A DNA stretch of 64,000 nucleotides, from NCBI GenBank assembly GCA_035532935.1, contig DATKQE010000071.1, forward strand, positions 29,478-93,477. Direction: 5' to 3'. Both the position numbers and the translations under genes were made by a program. This document shows, piece after piece, positions 1 through 8,537 of this stretch. Under the pieces are notes generated by a model. That model searched no databases and was not told the DNA's origin. It saw nothing but the letters and a program-made list of their open reading frames with translations. Source of the stretch: DATJLY01 sp035532935. GTDB lineage: Bacteria; Pseudomonadota; Alphaproteobacteria; ATCC43930; CGMCC-115725. Within the stretch, counting starts at the first letter, position 1, and each line of letters starts with the position of its first letter.

Positions 1-113
1 CCGACGTCAACCCGCTCAATCCGAAATATCGCCTGATGATCGAGACCTGGCGGCGGCTGCCGCTCGCCGTCGCCAACGCCGTCGGTCCCCTTGTTGCCCG
101 CCAGCTCGGCTGA
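1..113 (+). CDS. C-terminal end of a FemAB/GNAT-like protein (partial)
   Basis: An open frame enters from the left edge (first full codon at position 3) and stops with TGA at 111-113, so only the last 36 residues are visible. The tail contains NPKYRLMIETWRRLPLPVAN-type sequence (here LPLAVANAVGP) ending in RQLG. This resembles the end of FemAB-related proteins associated with XrtA/PEP-CTERM exopolysaccharide systems. That family assignment is from memory of the conserved tail only; the catalytic part lies outside the window. Confidence 0.5.
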   Translation, partial: DVNPLNPKYRLMIETWRRLPLAVANAVGPLVARQLG

Positions 114-134
114 CGGGAGGGACGGAGAAGATAT

Positions 135-989
135 ATGTCAGCAGAATCAGCAGAAACCACCGCGCTTATCGCCGATGCCGTCCGTTACCGCTTTGGCGAC
201 GAAGCGCCGGCGGTCGATCCGGCGACGCCGGGGCTCGACGCCGTCCTGCGCCTGCTGAACCGGCGCTCGCAGCGGCGCTATGACACCGGACGCGCGGTCG
301 ATCCTGCGCTCATCCGCGTGCTCTGCGCCGCGGCGCTTTCCGCGCCGAGCAAGAGCGACCTGCAACAGCGCGACATTGTCGTGCTCGAGGATGCAGCGCA
401 GCGGCGCCGCGTCACTTCCCTTCTCAACGACGAGTGGATCGACACGGCACCGTGCTTCCTGGTGTTCTGCGGCAACAACCGCCGCCAGCGCCAGTTCCAC
501 GAGTGGCATGGGCACGAATTCGCCAACGACCATCTCGACCCCTTCTTCAACGCCGCGGTCGATGCGGCGATCGTGCTCGGCACCTTCGTCGCGGCCGCCG
601 AAGCGGTGGGGCTCGGCTGCTGCCCGATCAGCGTGATCCGCAATCATGCTGCGACAGTCAGCGACATCCTGGCGCTGCCGCCGCATGTCTTTCCGGTCGC
701 CGGCATGACGCTCGGCTGGCCATCGGAGCCGGGCGCGGTCAGCCTGCGCCTGCCGCTGTCCCTCACCGTGCACCGCGACCGCTTCGACGAGACCGCGATC
801 CGCGAGCGCGTCGACGCTTACGACCATCGCCGCGCTGCCGCTCAGCCGTTCCGGCGGCAGCGTTACGAGGCTGATTACGGGCGGGTCGATTTCTATGGCT
901 GGTCCGAGGACAAGGCGCGGCAATACGGCCGGCCCGAGCGCGCCGATTTCGGCGAGTTCGTCCGCGCCAAGGGGTTCAACCTGCGGTGA
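135..989 (+). CDS. Nitroreductase family protein
   Basis: A 284-residue protein of the FMN-dependent nitroreductase fold, which reduces nitro compounds, quinones or flavins with NAD(P)H. The N-terminal RRSQRRY stretch (about 43-49) is the usual phosphate-binding Arg-rich start, followed by APSKSDLQ, the loop that normally contacts FMN. The GLGCCPIS segment near 160-168 matches the conserved mid-domain glycine region. The C-terminal 50 residues (GRPERADFGEFVRAKGF) are typical of the longer NfsA-like branch. The ATG at 135 follows a GGGAGG-like ribosome site. It overlaps the next gene by four bases (GTGA), so the two are probably translationally coupled. Substrate is not predictable. Confidence 0.85.
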   Translation: MSAESAETTALIADAVRYRFGDEAPAVDPATPGLDAVLRLLNRRSQRRYDTGRAVDPALIRVLCAAALSAPSKSDLQQRDIVVLEDAAQRRRVTSLLNDEWIDTAPCFLVFCGNNRRQRQFHEWHGHEFANDHLDPFFNAAVDAAIVLGTFVAAAEAVGLGCCPISVIRNHAATVSDILALPPHVFPVAGMTLGWPSEPGAVSLRLPLSLTVHRDRFDETAIRERVDAYDHRRAAAQPFRRQRYEADYGRVDFYGWSEDKARQYGRPERADFGEFVRAKGFNLR

Positions 990-1762
990 GCGGCGATTAT
1001 CGTGAGCTGCTTGCGGCCGCGTGCGATGCCGCGCGCGAGGCTGGCGCGGCGATCCTCGACATTTATGCCACCGACTTCGCCGTCCGGCACAAGGAGGACC
1101 GCTCGCCCGTGACGCTCGCCGACGAGCGTGCCGAGGCGATCATCATCGCTGCGCTCGACCGTGCCGCGCCGGAGATCCCGGTGATTGCCGAGGAGCAGAT
1201 GGCGGCCGCGCTCGGTCCGGTGCAAGCGCCGCCGCGCTTCTGGCTCGTCGATCCGCTCGACGGCACGAAAGAGTTCACCGCGCGCAACGGCGAGTTCACG
1301 GTCAACATCGCCCTCGTCGAAGGCGACCGCAGCGTGCTCGGCGTCGTCCTCGTGCCGGTGACACGGACGATCTACGCCGCCTGCGGCGACGGCACGGCCA
1401 CGCGTCAGGAAGGCGATGCACGCCCGGTCGCGATCGCGGCGCGGCGCGCGCCGCCGACGGGCGCGATCGTCGCCCACAGCCGGTCGCATCGCGACAACGG
1501 GCGCCTCGATGCCTATCTCGCTTCGCTCCCGGGCGCGATGCGCCTGATCAGCGGCAGCGCGGTCAAGTTCTGCCTCGTTGCCGCCGGCGAGGCAGACTAC
1601 TATCCGCGCTTCGGGCCGACGATGGAGTGGGACACGGCGGCCGGCCAGGCTGTGCTCGAAGCGGCCGGCGGCCGGGTGACGACGCTCGACGGCGCGCCGC
1701 TCCGCTATGCGAAGCCCGGATTCCGCAATCCGGACTTCATCGCCGCCGGCCGATTGCCCTGA
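986..1762 (+). CDS. cysQ: 3'(2'),5'-bisphosphate nucleotidase CysQ
   Basis: A 258-residue inositol-monophosphatase-superfamily enzyme that removes the 3' phosphate from PAP/PAPS during sulfate assimilation. The Mg2+-binding motifs are visible: an EE pair at 69-70, DPLDGTKEF at 89-97 and EWDTAAGQ near 214. KEDRSPVT near 36-43 is the characteristic CysQ N-terminal motif. The start is a GTG overlapping the stop of the nitroreductase gene by four bases. Length agrees with family norms (about 250-270 aa). No cysDNC genes are adjacent, so it probably acts as a housekeeping PAP phosphatase. Confidence 0.92.
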   Translation: MSGDYRELLAAACDAAREAGAAILDIYATDFAVRHKEDRSPVTLADERAEAIIIAALDRAAPEIPVIAEEQMAAALGPVQAPPRFWLVDPLDGTKEFTARNGEFTVNIALVEGDRSVLGVVLVPVTRTIYAACGDGTATRQEGDARPVAIAARRAPPTGAIVAHSRSHRDNGRLDAYLASLPGAMRLISGSAVKFCLVAAGEADYYPRFGPTMEWDTAAGQAVLEAAGGRVTTLDGAPLRYAKPGFRNPDFIAAGRLP

Positions 1763-1783
1763 ACGGGGCGGCGGCGTCGGCCG

Positions 1784-2923
1784 CTATTGCCAGACGACCG
1801 CCGATTCGGACCGCCTTTTGGTGTCGGCCAGGATCGTCTTGAGCAGGTCGAACAAGACGGCGAGCTTGTCCGCCGGCAGGCGCCGGTCGTCGTAGGCTTT
1901 CGAGACCTTGTCCCAGCAGTGGATGGCGTGATTCATCTTGCTTAGCGCGTCGCCCATGGTCCAGTAGATCTCGCGTGAGCGGCGCAGGAAGGCGATGAAG
2001 TCGCGGACGCCCTCGCGCGTCGACAAAAAACGGTCATAGACTGACTCGTATTCGCGCGCGATGCTCTCGATCGTGTTCCAATGTGTACGCAGCCGCTCGG
2101 ACATCTCGCGCCGCAATTGCTTCAGGTAATCGAGCTCCGACTTCGGGACGAAACTGCGCGGTGACCACGTGTCCCTGATCCACAGCCCGAACTGCTCGCG
2201 CTGCGGCTTGGCGCGCGCATATTCGAAGGCATAGAAGTTGATCCCCTTCCACGACGCGAAGATCGCCAGCGCCTCGTCGTCGGGGAAGTGGAAGGCGCGA
2301 ATGAGCGGAGCGAGCGCCTCCTTGTCCTTCGCCTCCCAGATCTTGTCGATGAGATGCGTGACCTTGCCTGACAACGTCGCGCCCTCGCCGCAGGCCCGGC
2401 GCACGAGCGGTTTGAATTTTTGCCGCACGAAGTCGCGAATGATCGCGCGCTCGTCACCGGAGACCTCGAAATACTGATCGTTCGCGGTGATCCCTTCGAG
2501 CTCGAGCGCGTCGCGCATGAGGAAGCCGTCGAGCGAGGGCAGGCGGTCGAGAATTCCGAGCATCTTGACGTCGTGCTGCAGATCCTGCTCCTCGGGGCTC
2601 GCGCCGCGGAGGCCGAGCATCTCGTTCAGCACTTCCAAGAGCCGCTTCTCGTGAAAGAACACCGACCGCCCACCCTCGTAGACATCTTGCTGATTGTAGG
2701 GAATATAGAGCTTCGAACCGATGATCGGGTCGTTGGCGTCGCGGCCGGCCGCGTCGAGAATCGCCTCCTTGATGAGGACGATCCCGTGCATCTTCTTCAT
2801 CTTGAAGAAGTACGGCTCGGGCGCCGAATCCTGGACCAGCTCCAGCGCGCGGTCGTTGCAATTGAAGACGCGCGAGGAACCGGAATCGAGCATCGGCCGA
2901 AGATAATGGTCGCTGGCGGTCAA
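1784..2923 (-). CDS. Conserved protein of unknown function
   Basis: A 379-residue soluble protein with no signal peptide, no membrane segment and no motif that I recognise. It is rich in charged residues, and the second half (about 180-379) looks mostly helical, with repeated E/R/K-rich stretches and several Trp/Tyr positions. The N-terminal part contains KMKKMHGIVLIKEAIL and a YNQQDVYEGG segment that could be a small alpha/beta region. Codon usage is like the chromosome, and the minus-strand frame is clean, so I believe it is expressed. It lies alone, convergent with cysQ (21 bases between stops). Confidence 0.7.
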   Translation of the reverse strand: MTASDHYLRPMLDSGSSRVFNCNDRALELVQDSAPEPYFFKMKKMHGIVLIKEAILDAAGRDANDPIIGSKLYIPYNQQDVYEGGRSVFFHEKRLLEVLNEMLGLRGASPEEQDLQHDVKMLGILDRLPSLDGFLMRDALELEGITANDQYFEVSGDERAIIRDFVRQKFKPLVRRACGEGATLSGKVTHLIDKIWEAKDKEALAPLIRAFHFPDDEALAIFASWKGINFYAFEYARAKPQREQFGLWIRDTWSPRSFVPKSELDYLKQLRREMSERLRTHWNTIESIAREYESVYDRFLSTREGVRDFIAFLRRSREIYWTMGDALSKMNHAIHCWDKVSKAYDDRRLPADKLAVLFDLLKTILADTKRRSESAVVWQ

Positions 2924-3052
2924 TGCCCCACGTCCCGCGGTCGCCTTCCCGTTCAGGGGAATGAGTTACAGCGCCTTTATTAAGTACCGGTTTATGCGCC
3001 GCGCCGACGGCCGGAATCGCTGCCCGGGAACCGAGGCTGAACCGATACCGTT

Positions 3053-4282
3053 CTAGCCGGCCTTGCGGCGCTGCACCCGCTTCGGCACGGGACGGCGTGA
3101 GGCCGTTTTCTTTTTTCGCGCAGCCGGCCGCCGCGGCCACAATTCGCGGCTGGCTCGTCGCGCACCGTCGACCAGCGCCGCGACCTTCGCCCACACGATC
3201 GACGGATGGATCTCGTGCGAGCCCGCGAAGGTGGCGAAGCCGCAGTCGGCGCCGGCGATGACGCTGTCGCGCCCGACCACGCGGGCGAAGCGGACGAGGC
3301 GCTCGGCGATGAGGTCCGGATGCTCGACCAGCACCGTCGTGTGCGAGATCACACCCGGAATGATCGACTTGCCGGCCGGCAGCTTCACCGTCTCCCACAC
3401 CCGCCATTCATGCTCGTGGCGCGGGTTCGCCGCCTCGAAGGAATAGGCGCCGGCGCGGATCTTGAGGATGATCCGGACCAGGTCCTTCATCTCCATGTCG
3501 TGGACGCGCGGACCCATGTTGATGCTGTAGCAGGTGTGATAGCGCACCCGCTCCGCGGGGATGCCGCTGAGCGCATGATTGAGCGCCGCGACACGAATCT
3601 CCGCCCATTTGCGGCAATCGGCGACGCTGGCGGCGGGGTTCAGGACGTAATAGGTGGCGAGCCGCGGATCGTCGATCTGCAGCAGGAACCCGGCATCGAC
3701 GATGGCGCGATATTCGTGGTTCATCGCCTCGGCGATGGCGTAGAGATATTCCTCCTCGTCCCTGTAGTAGCGGTTCTTGTGCCAGTCCTCGATATTGGCC
3801 GGCGAGATCGCGGGCATGAAGCCCTCGAGGCAATCGGTGCCGGCGAGCGCGGCCTTGAAGTTGTCGATGTCGGCACGTAATTCGGCCTCGCCGCGATAGG
3901 TGATGGGACCGGTGCAGACCATCTGCGCCGCGCCGCCGGCACCGCCGGTATTGGCGCGCGCCAGCGCCTCGTAATATTCGGGGAAGGACTGCACCTCGCG
4001 CGAGCCGCCCCACGGGCTGACGCGCAGGCCGTCGGGCTCGAATCCGCCGAGACGCGAATTGACATAGCTGACGAAGCTGGGCTTGCCCTGCTCGCCGTCG
4101 CTGATGATGTCGAGGCCGAGGGCGAGCTGCTGCTTGACGATGTCCGCGACCGCCTGCCGGCCGCGCGCGGCGAGGCGCTGCGGGTCGGCGGTCTCGCGCC
4201 GCTGACACAGGGCGAGCCAGTCGGCCGGCCGCGGCAGGCTGCCGGCGTGGGTGGTGAGAATCCGGTCCGTGCTGCGCAGCAT
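3053..4282 (-). CDS. MetE C-terminal-like (cobalamin-independent methionine synthase family) protein
   Basis: A 409-residue TIM-barrel protein of the MetE-C/epoxyalkane:CoM-transferase-like family: zinc-dependent thiol alkyl or methyl transfer, but without the MetE N-terminal half. The start motif TTHAGSLPRP is diagnostic. Likely zinc ligands are the His and Cys of HTCYSINMGPR and the Cys of GADCGFATF. The FEAANPRHEHEW segment is also conserved. The last 30 residues are a Lys/Arg-rich tail (AARKKKTASRR) absent from the paralogue at 46739-47908. It is the last gene of a minus-strand operon, 66 bases after an SDR gene. Its true substrate is unknown; a methionine synthase role is unlikely given the truncated architecture and context. 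Confidence 0.82.
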   Translation of the reverse strand: MLRSTDRILTTHAGSLPRPADWLALCQRRETADPQRLAARGRQAVADIVKQQLALGLDIISDGEQGKPSFVSYVNSRLGGFEPDGLRVSPWGGSREVQSFPEYYEALARANTGGAGGAAQMVCTGPITYRGEAELRADIDNFKAALAGTDCLEGFMPAISPANIEDWHKNRYYRDEEEYLYAIAEAMNHEYRAIVDAGFLLQIDDPRLATYYVLNPAASVADCRKWAEIRVAALNHALSGIPAERVRYHTCYSINMGPRVHDMEMKDLVRIILKIRAGAYSFEAANPRHEHEWRVWETVKLPAGKSIIPGVISHTTVLVEHPDLIAERLVRFARVVGRDSVIAGADCGFATFAGSHEIHPSIVWAKVAALVDGARRASRELWPRRPAARKKKTASRRPVPKRVQRRKAG

Positions 4283-4348
4283 GCTCCCCTCCGCCGATCG
4301 ATCCTCGCGTCACCGCCGCCGCCGCGCAGACGCCGGCGGAAGCGGCGC

Positions 4349-5134
4349 TCATACAACCGGCGACATGCCGCCGTCGACATTGATCGCGGTGCCGGTGACG
4401 TAGGAGCCGGCATCGGAGACGAGGAAACAGGCGAGATTGGCGAATTCCTCGGCATCGCCCACGCGTCCCACCGGGATGCGGGTCCCCATCTCGCGGAAAT
4501 GCTCCTCGATCGGGACGTTGCCGCCTTGGCGGCGAAGGCGCTGGACGTGCTGGTCGGTGGCGAAGAGTCCGACCAGCATGGCGTTGACCAGCACATTGTG
4601 CGGCGCGCCCTCGCCCGCGAGCACCTTGGTGAGCGCCATGCCGGCGGCGCGCGACACCGCGGTCGGCGCACTCGCCGGGCGCGGCGCCTTGGCGCCGATG
4701 TTGAGCACGTTGATGATGCGGCCCCAGCGCCGCTCCTTCATGCCCGGCAAGGCGAGCCGCGCCAGCCGGATCGCCGCGAACAGCTTGAGGTCGAGATCGG
4801 CCTGCCAGACCGCGTCGGTGATGTCCTCGAACTTGCCGGTCTGCGACGTGCCGGCATTGTTGACGAGGATGTCGACCTTGCCGAACGCATCGATGACCGC
4901 GCGCCACGCGGCGGCGAGCGCGCCCGCGTTCGCGACATCGCAAGGGAACGCCCGTACCTTGGTCCGGGCGGACGCCGAAACGCTCCGCTCGGCCTCGGCG
5001 AGCGCTTCGGCGCCGCGCGCGAGGATCGCTACGTCCGCGCCCGATTGCGCGAACTTGGCCGCCATCGCCAGCCCCAGCCCTTTGCTGCCGCCGGTGATGA
5101 GCGCGACCCGGCCATCGAGCCTGATCTCCATCAT
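4349..5134 (-). CDS. SDR family protein lacking the YxxxK catalytic motif
   Basis: A 261-residue Rossmann-fold short-chain dehydrogenase/reductase-like protein. The cofactor loop TGGSKGLGLAMA (about 14-25) and NNAG (92-95) are intact, as is the C-terminal GTAINVDGG. Where classical SDRs have Tyr-x-x-x-Lys, this protein reads Thr158-Ala-Val-Ser-Arg162, and the usual catalytic Ser region reads INVLNIG. It should bind NAD(P) but may not catalyse by the classical mechanism. Divergent SDR subfamilies with such losses are known. It sits in the catabolic operon between the binding protein gene (24 bases upstream) and the MetE-like gene. Confidence 0.85.
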   Translation of the reverse strand: MMEIRLDGRVALITGGSKGLGLAMAAKFAQSGADVAILARGAEALAEAERSVSASARTKVRAFPCDVANAGALAAAWRAVIDAFGKVDILVNNAGTSQTGKFEDITDAVWQADLDLKLFAAIRLARLALPGMKERRWGRIINVLNIGAKAPRPASAPTAVSRAAGMALTKVLAGEGAPHNVLVNAMLVGLFATDQHVQRLRRQGGNVPIEEHFREMGTRIPVGRVGDAEEFANLACFLVSDAGSYVTGTAINVDGGMSPVV

Positions 5135-5158
5135 CTGCCTCCCATTCGACGCCTAATC

Positions 5159-6169
5159 TCACCGCACGTATTTGTCGGTGAAGAGATCGTCGAAGGATTT
5201 GAGCGCCTGATCAGGCTTCAGGAGCCCCGCCATCACGTTGAAGGTCTCGTTGTTGCGGATGCCGTCGAGGGTCGGCGCGGGCGGCACCGGGGTGATCTTG
5301 CGCAACACGGCAAAGGCCGCCTCGACCGTCTTCGCATTCAGCGTCGGGAAGCGCTTCTCCAGCACCGCGATCGCCTGATCGGGATGGTCGCGGATCACTT
5401 CCGCCGCTGCGGCATAGGCATGCCCCATTTTCTCGCAGATGGATGGCCGTTTCTCGCACACGTCATGGCGCGTCAGCAGCACCGAGTTGATCAGCGGCAC
5501 GAGATTCGACGGATCGCCGTCCGGCCCGCTCGCCACCAGCACCGCAGTGCCGTCGAGCAGCGGCTGCTGCGGCCAGGGCGGCGTCATGGAGAAACCATCG
5601 ATCTGCTTGCTCGCGAATGCGGCCGGCAGGCTCGGCGGCGCGATCACCGCGATCCGCATGCTGTCGGGATCGATCCCGCCCGCGCGGGCGACGAGGCGGA
5701 GATAGACGTCGTTGAGGGCATTGATCGAATCGACGCCGATGGTGCGGCCCTTCAGGACCTGGGCGCGCTTGGCCAAGGGCGCGTGCGGATCGAATCCCGC
5801 CTGCTCCGCCAGCGTCTTGCGCAACACGATTTGCCCGAACGAGCGGTCGGAGAGCGCGGCGATATCAAGGAGGCGCTGGCCGTGCGCGGCGGCGCGGGTC
5901 AGCGAGGCGCCGGAGGCCAAGGCGAAATCGGAACTTCCCGAGATCAGCGAGTTGATGGCGCCGAGACCTGCGATATCGACCTCCTTGACCGCCAGCCCTT
6001 CCTTGGCGAACAGGCCGAGATCCTGCGCCACAAATTCCATGGTGAAGGAAAAGCTCAAGGCCGGCACGGCCAGGGTCACGGGCTCGGCGCCGGCGGCCAG
6101 CGCGGGCTGCGCGCCCAGAAGCGCGAGCCCAACGGCGATCGACGCGAGCCGGTATTTCAGCGGGTGCAT
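5159..6169 (-). CDS. ABC transporter substrate-binding protein (NMT1/SsuA/TauA type)
   Basis: A 336-residue periplasmic binding protein. A Sec signal peptide occupies about residues 1-25 (hydrophobic core followed by PALAAG). The mature protein starts with the typical EPVTLAVPALSFSF strand and has FAKEGLAVKEVDI and GRTIGVDSINA segments of the NitT/TauT family, which bind taurine, nitrate, pyrimidine precursors or aromatic acids. No permease or ATPase gene is near it, so it must work with a transporter encoded elsewhere. Its position in an operon with a CoA ligase suggests uptake of the operon's organic acid substrate; that is inference. Confidence 0.87.
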   Translation of the reverse strand: MHPLKYRLASIAVGLALLGAQPALAAGAEPVTLAVPALSFSFTMEFVAQDLGLFAKEGLAVKEVDIAGLGAINSLISGSSDFALASGASLTRAAAHGQRLLDIAALSDRSFGQIVLRKTLAEQAGFDPHAPLAKRAQVLKGRTIGVDSINALNDVYLRLVARAGGIDPDSMRIAVIAPPSLPAAFASKQIDGFSMTPPWPQQPLLDGTAVLVASGPDGDPSNLVPLINSVLLTRHDVCEKRPSICEKMGHAYAAAAEVIRDHPDQAIAVLEKRFPTLNAKTVEAAFAVLRKITPVPPAPTLDGIRNNETFNVMAGLLKPDQALKSFDDLFTDKYVR

Positions 6170-6214
6170 GGTTTCCTCCCTTATTTATCACGCGCAACGA
6201 AAGGTATACGTGGA

Positions 6215-6550
6215 TCAGCGGGACCCGGCAAGTTCGTGCTCGAGATTGCTCAGCTCGCTCTCCGCCTGGGTGCAGGTGACGAGTCCGTTCTGCACGTCGC
6301 GGCCGCCGCGATCGACGTTGGCGGCGAGAATACGACCGGCGGCAGTGCGCTCGGCATCGTCCTTGGCCAGCGCCTTGACGTGCGCCGCCGCCGCTGCCGC
6401 CGTCGCGTCGATGCGCGGGTGGGCGATGCTCTTGCATTCCGCCGCGGCGCCGAGCGTGCGGCCGTAAAGCTCGGCAAGACTCTCGGCCTTGGTCAGCATG
6501 GGCGCCTGCACGAGCAGGAACGACGCCAGGATGGCGGGATGGAGCGTCAT
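6215..6550 (-). CDS. Small secreted protein of unknown function
   Basis: A 111-residue protein read from the ATG at 6548-6550, which overlaps the stop of the upstream CoA-ligase gene (ATGA). A hydrophobic N-terminus (ILASFLLVQAPML) looks like a signal peptide. The rest is Ala-rich and helical with two Cys (near 39 and 93) that could form a disulfide. I do not recognise a family. The overlap with the ligase gene and the binding-protein gene 45 bases downstream place it firmly in the operon. Confidence 0.6.
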   Translation of the reverse strand: MTLHPAILASFLLVQAPMLTKAESLAELYGRTLGAAAECKSIAHPRIDATAAAAAAHVKALAKDDAERTAAGRILAANVDRGGRDVQNGLVTCTQAESELSNLEHELAGSR

Positions 6551-8061
6551 GCACGCGATCCGGCAAGGCGCTCGGCGGCGAGGCGCCCGAGCGCGGTGCG
6601 GTCGATCTTGTTGGTGGACGCAAGCGGCAGCCGGTCGAGAAACCAGACGAAGCGCGGGTGCTGATAGGCGGGCGCGTGGTCGAGCGCGAACGACTTCATC
6701 GCCGCTTCGCTCGGCGTCAGTCCCGGCTTGGCGACGATGAAGGCGACCGGCTTCTGGCCCTTGATCGCGTCGTCGATCGGCACGACACAGGCCTGCGCCA
6801 CGTCGGGATGGCGCTCGAGCATGCGCTCGACATCGCCGGGATAGATGTTCTCGCCGCCCGACACGAACATGTCGTCGCTGCGGCCGACGAAGTAATGGAA
6901 CCCGTCGGCGTCGCGCCGGAAGACGTCGCCGGTGACGTAGAACCCGTCCGCGGTGATGGCAGACGCAAGATCGGGCCGGTTGTGATAGCCCAGCATCACG
7001 GCGGGACATTTCATCTCGAGCACGCCCTCGGCGGCGTCGCGGTCCTCGCTGGCGACGAGCCGCAGCGCCACCTCGGGATGCGGATATCCCACCGACAGCT
7101 CGGGCTGGGCCAATCCGTCGGGATGGGGACCGAACACCACCGGGCCGGCCTCGGTCGTGCCGTAGGCGTTCGTCACCTTGGCGTGCGGCAGCGCGCGGCG
7201 CAGCGCCGCCATCAGGCTCGCGCTCACTGGCGCCGAGCCCATGCGGACGAATTCGACCGATGCGAGATCGGTGCGTGCCATCAGTTCGGCCTCGCGCAGC
7301 ATCATCGCGATCATCGGCGGCACCGCGGTGAGCCAGGTGCAGCGATAGCGGCCGATCGCCTCGATATAATCCTGGGCGGCGAATTGCGGCAACAGCACGA
7401 TGCTCGCATGCGCCGCCATGGCGAGCTGGCTCAGCGCCAGCGCGTTCATGTGATAGAGCGGCGCGGCGATGAGATAGCGGTGGCGCGACAGGTCCGCGCC
7501 GCCGTGGCGCGCCTCCACCACCCAGATCTGGCTCCGATGCGACAGCACGACGCCCTTGGGCCGGCCGGTCGAGCCCGAGGTGTAGAGGAATGTCGCCGGC
7601 TCGTCCGCTGCGGGCGTCACCGCCGTAAACGGGCCGGGATCGGCGAAGGCGGCGAACGAGTCCGGGCCGCTCGTTCCGAACACGACCGCGGGAATGTCGG
7701 CGGGCACATCGGCGCGCCGCGGCCGGTCGCAGAACACCAGTCGCGCGCCCGCATCGCGCAGGATGAAATCGATCGTTGCCGGCGGAAACTTGAAGTTCAC
7801 CGGCACCGCGACGAGGCCCGCGCGCTGAACGCCGCAACAGGCGGCAAGGTATTCGGCGCGGTTCGCGGCAAGGATGGCGACGCGGTCGCCGCGCGCGAGC
7901 CCGCGCGAAGCAAGGCCGCGGGCGACGCCGTCGGCCAGGGCGTCGAGCGCGGCGAAGGTGAATTCGCGCGGCCCCGTCTCGCCGCCGAGATCGATCAGCG
8001 CCACCTTGGTTTGCTCGCGCCGGCGTTGGATCAGATCGCCGAGATTGCGCAACTCGCTCAT
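6547..8061 (-). CDS. AMP-dependent acyl-CoA synthetase/ligase
   Basis: An ANL-superfamily enzyme of about 504 residues that activates a carboxylic acid with ATP to an acyl-AMP and then to the CoA thioester. Visible motifs: phosphate loop TSGSTGRPKG, the A5 motif NAYGTTEAG, the A8 hinge region near YVTGDVFRRDADG, GENIYPGDVE, and the catalytic Lys near the C-terminus in STNKIDR. ATG at 8061 (MSELRNLG) has GGGGG about eight bases upstream. A GTG at 8085 overlapping the thioesterase stop would add eight residues. The substrate could be an aromatic or medium-chain acid; the sequence does not decide. Confidence 0.9.
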   Translation of the reverse strand: MSELRNLGDLIQRRREQTKVALIDLGGETGPREFTFAALDALADGVARGLASRGLARGDRVAILAANRAEYLAACCGVQRAGLVAVPVNFKFPPATIDFILRDAGARLVFCDRPRRADVPADIPAVVFGTSGPDSFAAFADPGPFTAVTPAADEPATFLYTSGSTGRPKGVVLSHRSQIWVVEARHGGADLSRHRYLIAAPLYHMNALALSQLAMAAHASIVLLPQFAAQDYIEAIGRYRCTWLTAVPPMIAMMLREAELMARTDLASVEFVRMGSAPVSASLMAALRRALPHAKVTNAYGTTEAGPVVFGPHPDGLAQPELSVGYPHPEVALRLVASEDRDAAEGVLEMKCPAVMLGYHNRPDLASAITADGFYVTGDVFRRDADGFHYFVGRSDDMFVSGGENIYPGDVERMLERHPDVAQACVVPIDDAIKGQKPVAFIVAKPGLTPSEAAMKSFALDHAPAYQHPRFVWFLDRLPLASTNKIDRTALGRLAAERLAGSRA

Positions 8062-8081
8062 GGCGCGCCCCCGGTCTTCCC

Positions 8082-8528
8082 TCACGCTCCGGCCGCGGGC
8101 GCGGCCGGACGCGGCGGTGGCGGCGCGGTGAGATAGGTGCCGCGACCGCTCGCGACCAGCTTGCCGCCTGCGTCATAGACCTTGGCCTCGGCGGTCGCGA
8201 ACTGGCTGCCCCAGCGCACCACCCGGCCCTTGGCGGTGAGGTCGCCGGGCATGGCGGCGGCATGGAAATCGACCCGCAGATCGATGGTCGGCACGCCGCG
8301 GCCGGTGCGCGTCACCATCGCCCAGTCCGCCGCGAGATCGACGAGCGCCGCGACGATGCCGCCATGGGTATAGCGCCGGTCGGGATTGACGACCCATTCC
8401 TCGCGCCAGGCGGCCTTCAGCTCGATGCCGTCCTCGTTGACCGCGATCACCTTGAGGCCGAGCCATTGGTGGTAGGGGCCGCGGGTGATCATCGCTTCGA
8501 CCCGCCCGGGCGTGAGTGGTTCGGTCAT
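8082..8528 (-). CDS. PaaI-type hotdog thioesterase
   Basis: A 148-residue single hotdog domain. The conserved region RYTHGGIVAALVDLAADWA (about 52-71) matches the PaaI/COG2050 signature: HGG begins the central helix and the acidic residue follows. Such enzymes hydrolyse aryl- or acyl-CoA thioesters and often rescue CoA in phenylacetate-like pathways. It lies between the MDR gene (nine bases away) and the CoA ligase gene, so ligase and thioesterase act on the same class of thioester. The C-terminal 20 residues are Pro/Ala-rich and probably disordered. Confidence 0.88.
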   Translation of the reverse strand: MTEPLTPGRVEAMITRGPYHQWLGLKVIAVNEDGIELKAAWREEWVVNPDRRYTHGGIVAALVDLAADWAMVTRTGRGVPTIDLRVDFHAAAMPGDLTAKGRVVRWGSQFATAEAKVYDAGGKLVASGRGTYLTAPPPPRPAAPAAGA

Positions 8529-8537
8529 CTCAGCTCC

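Noticed and set aside
4247..6664. Long plus-strand open frame across the SDR and binding-protein genes
   Set aside because: Spans several well-recognised minus-strand genes and has no domain or ribosome site.
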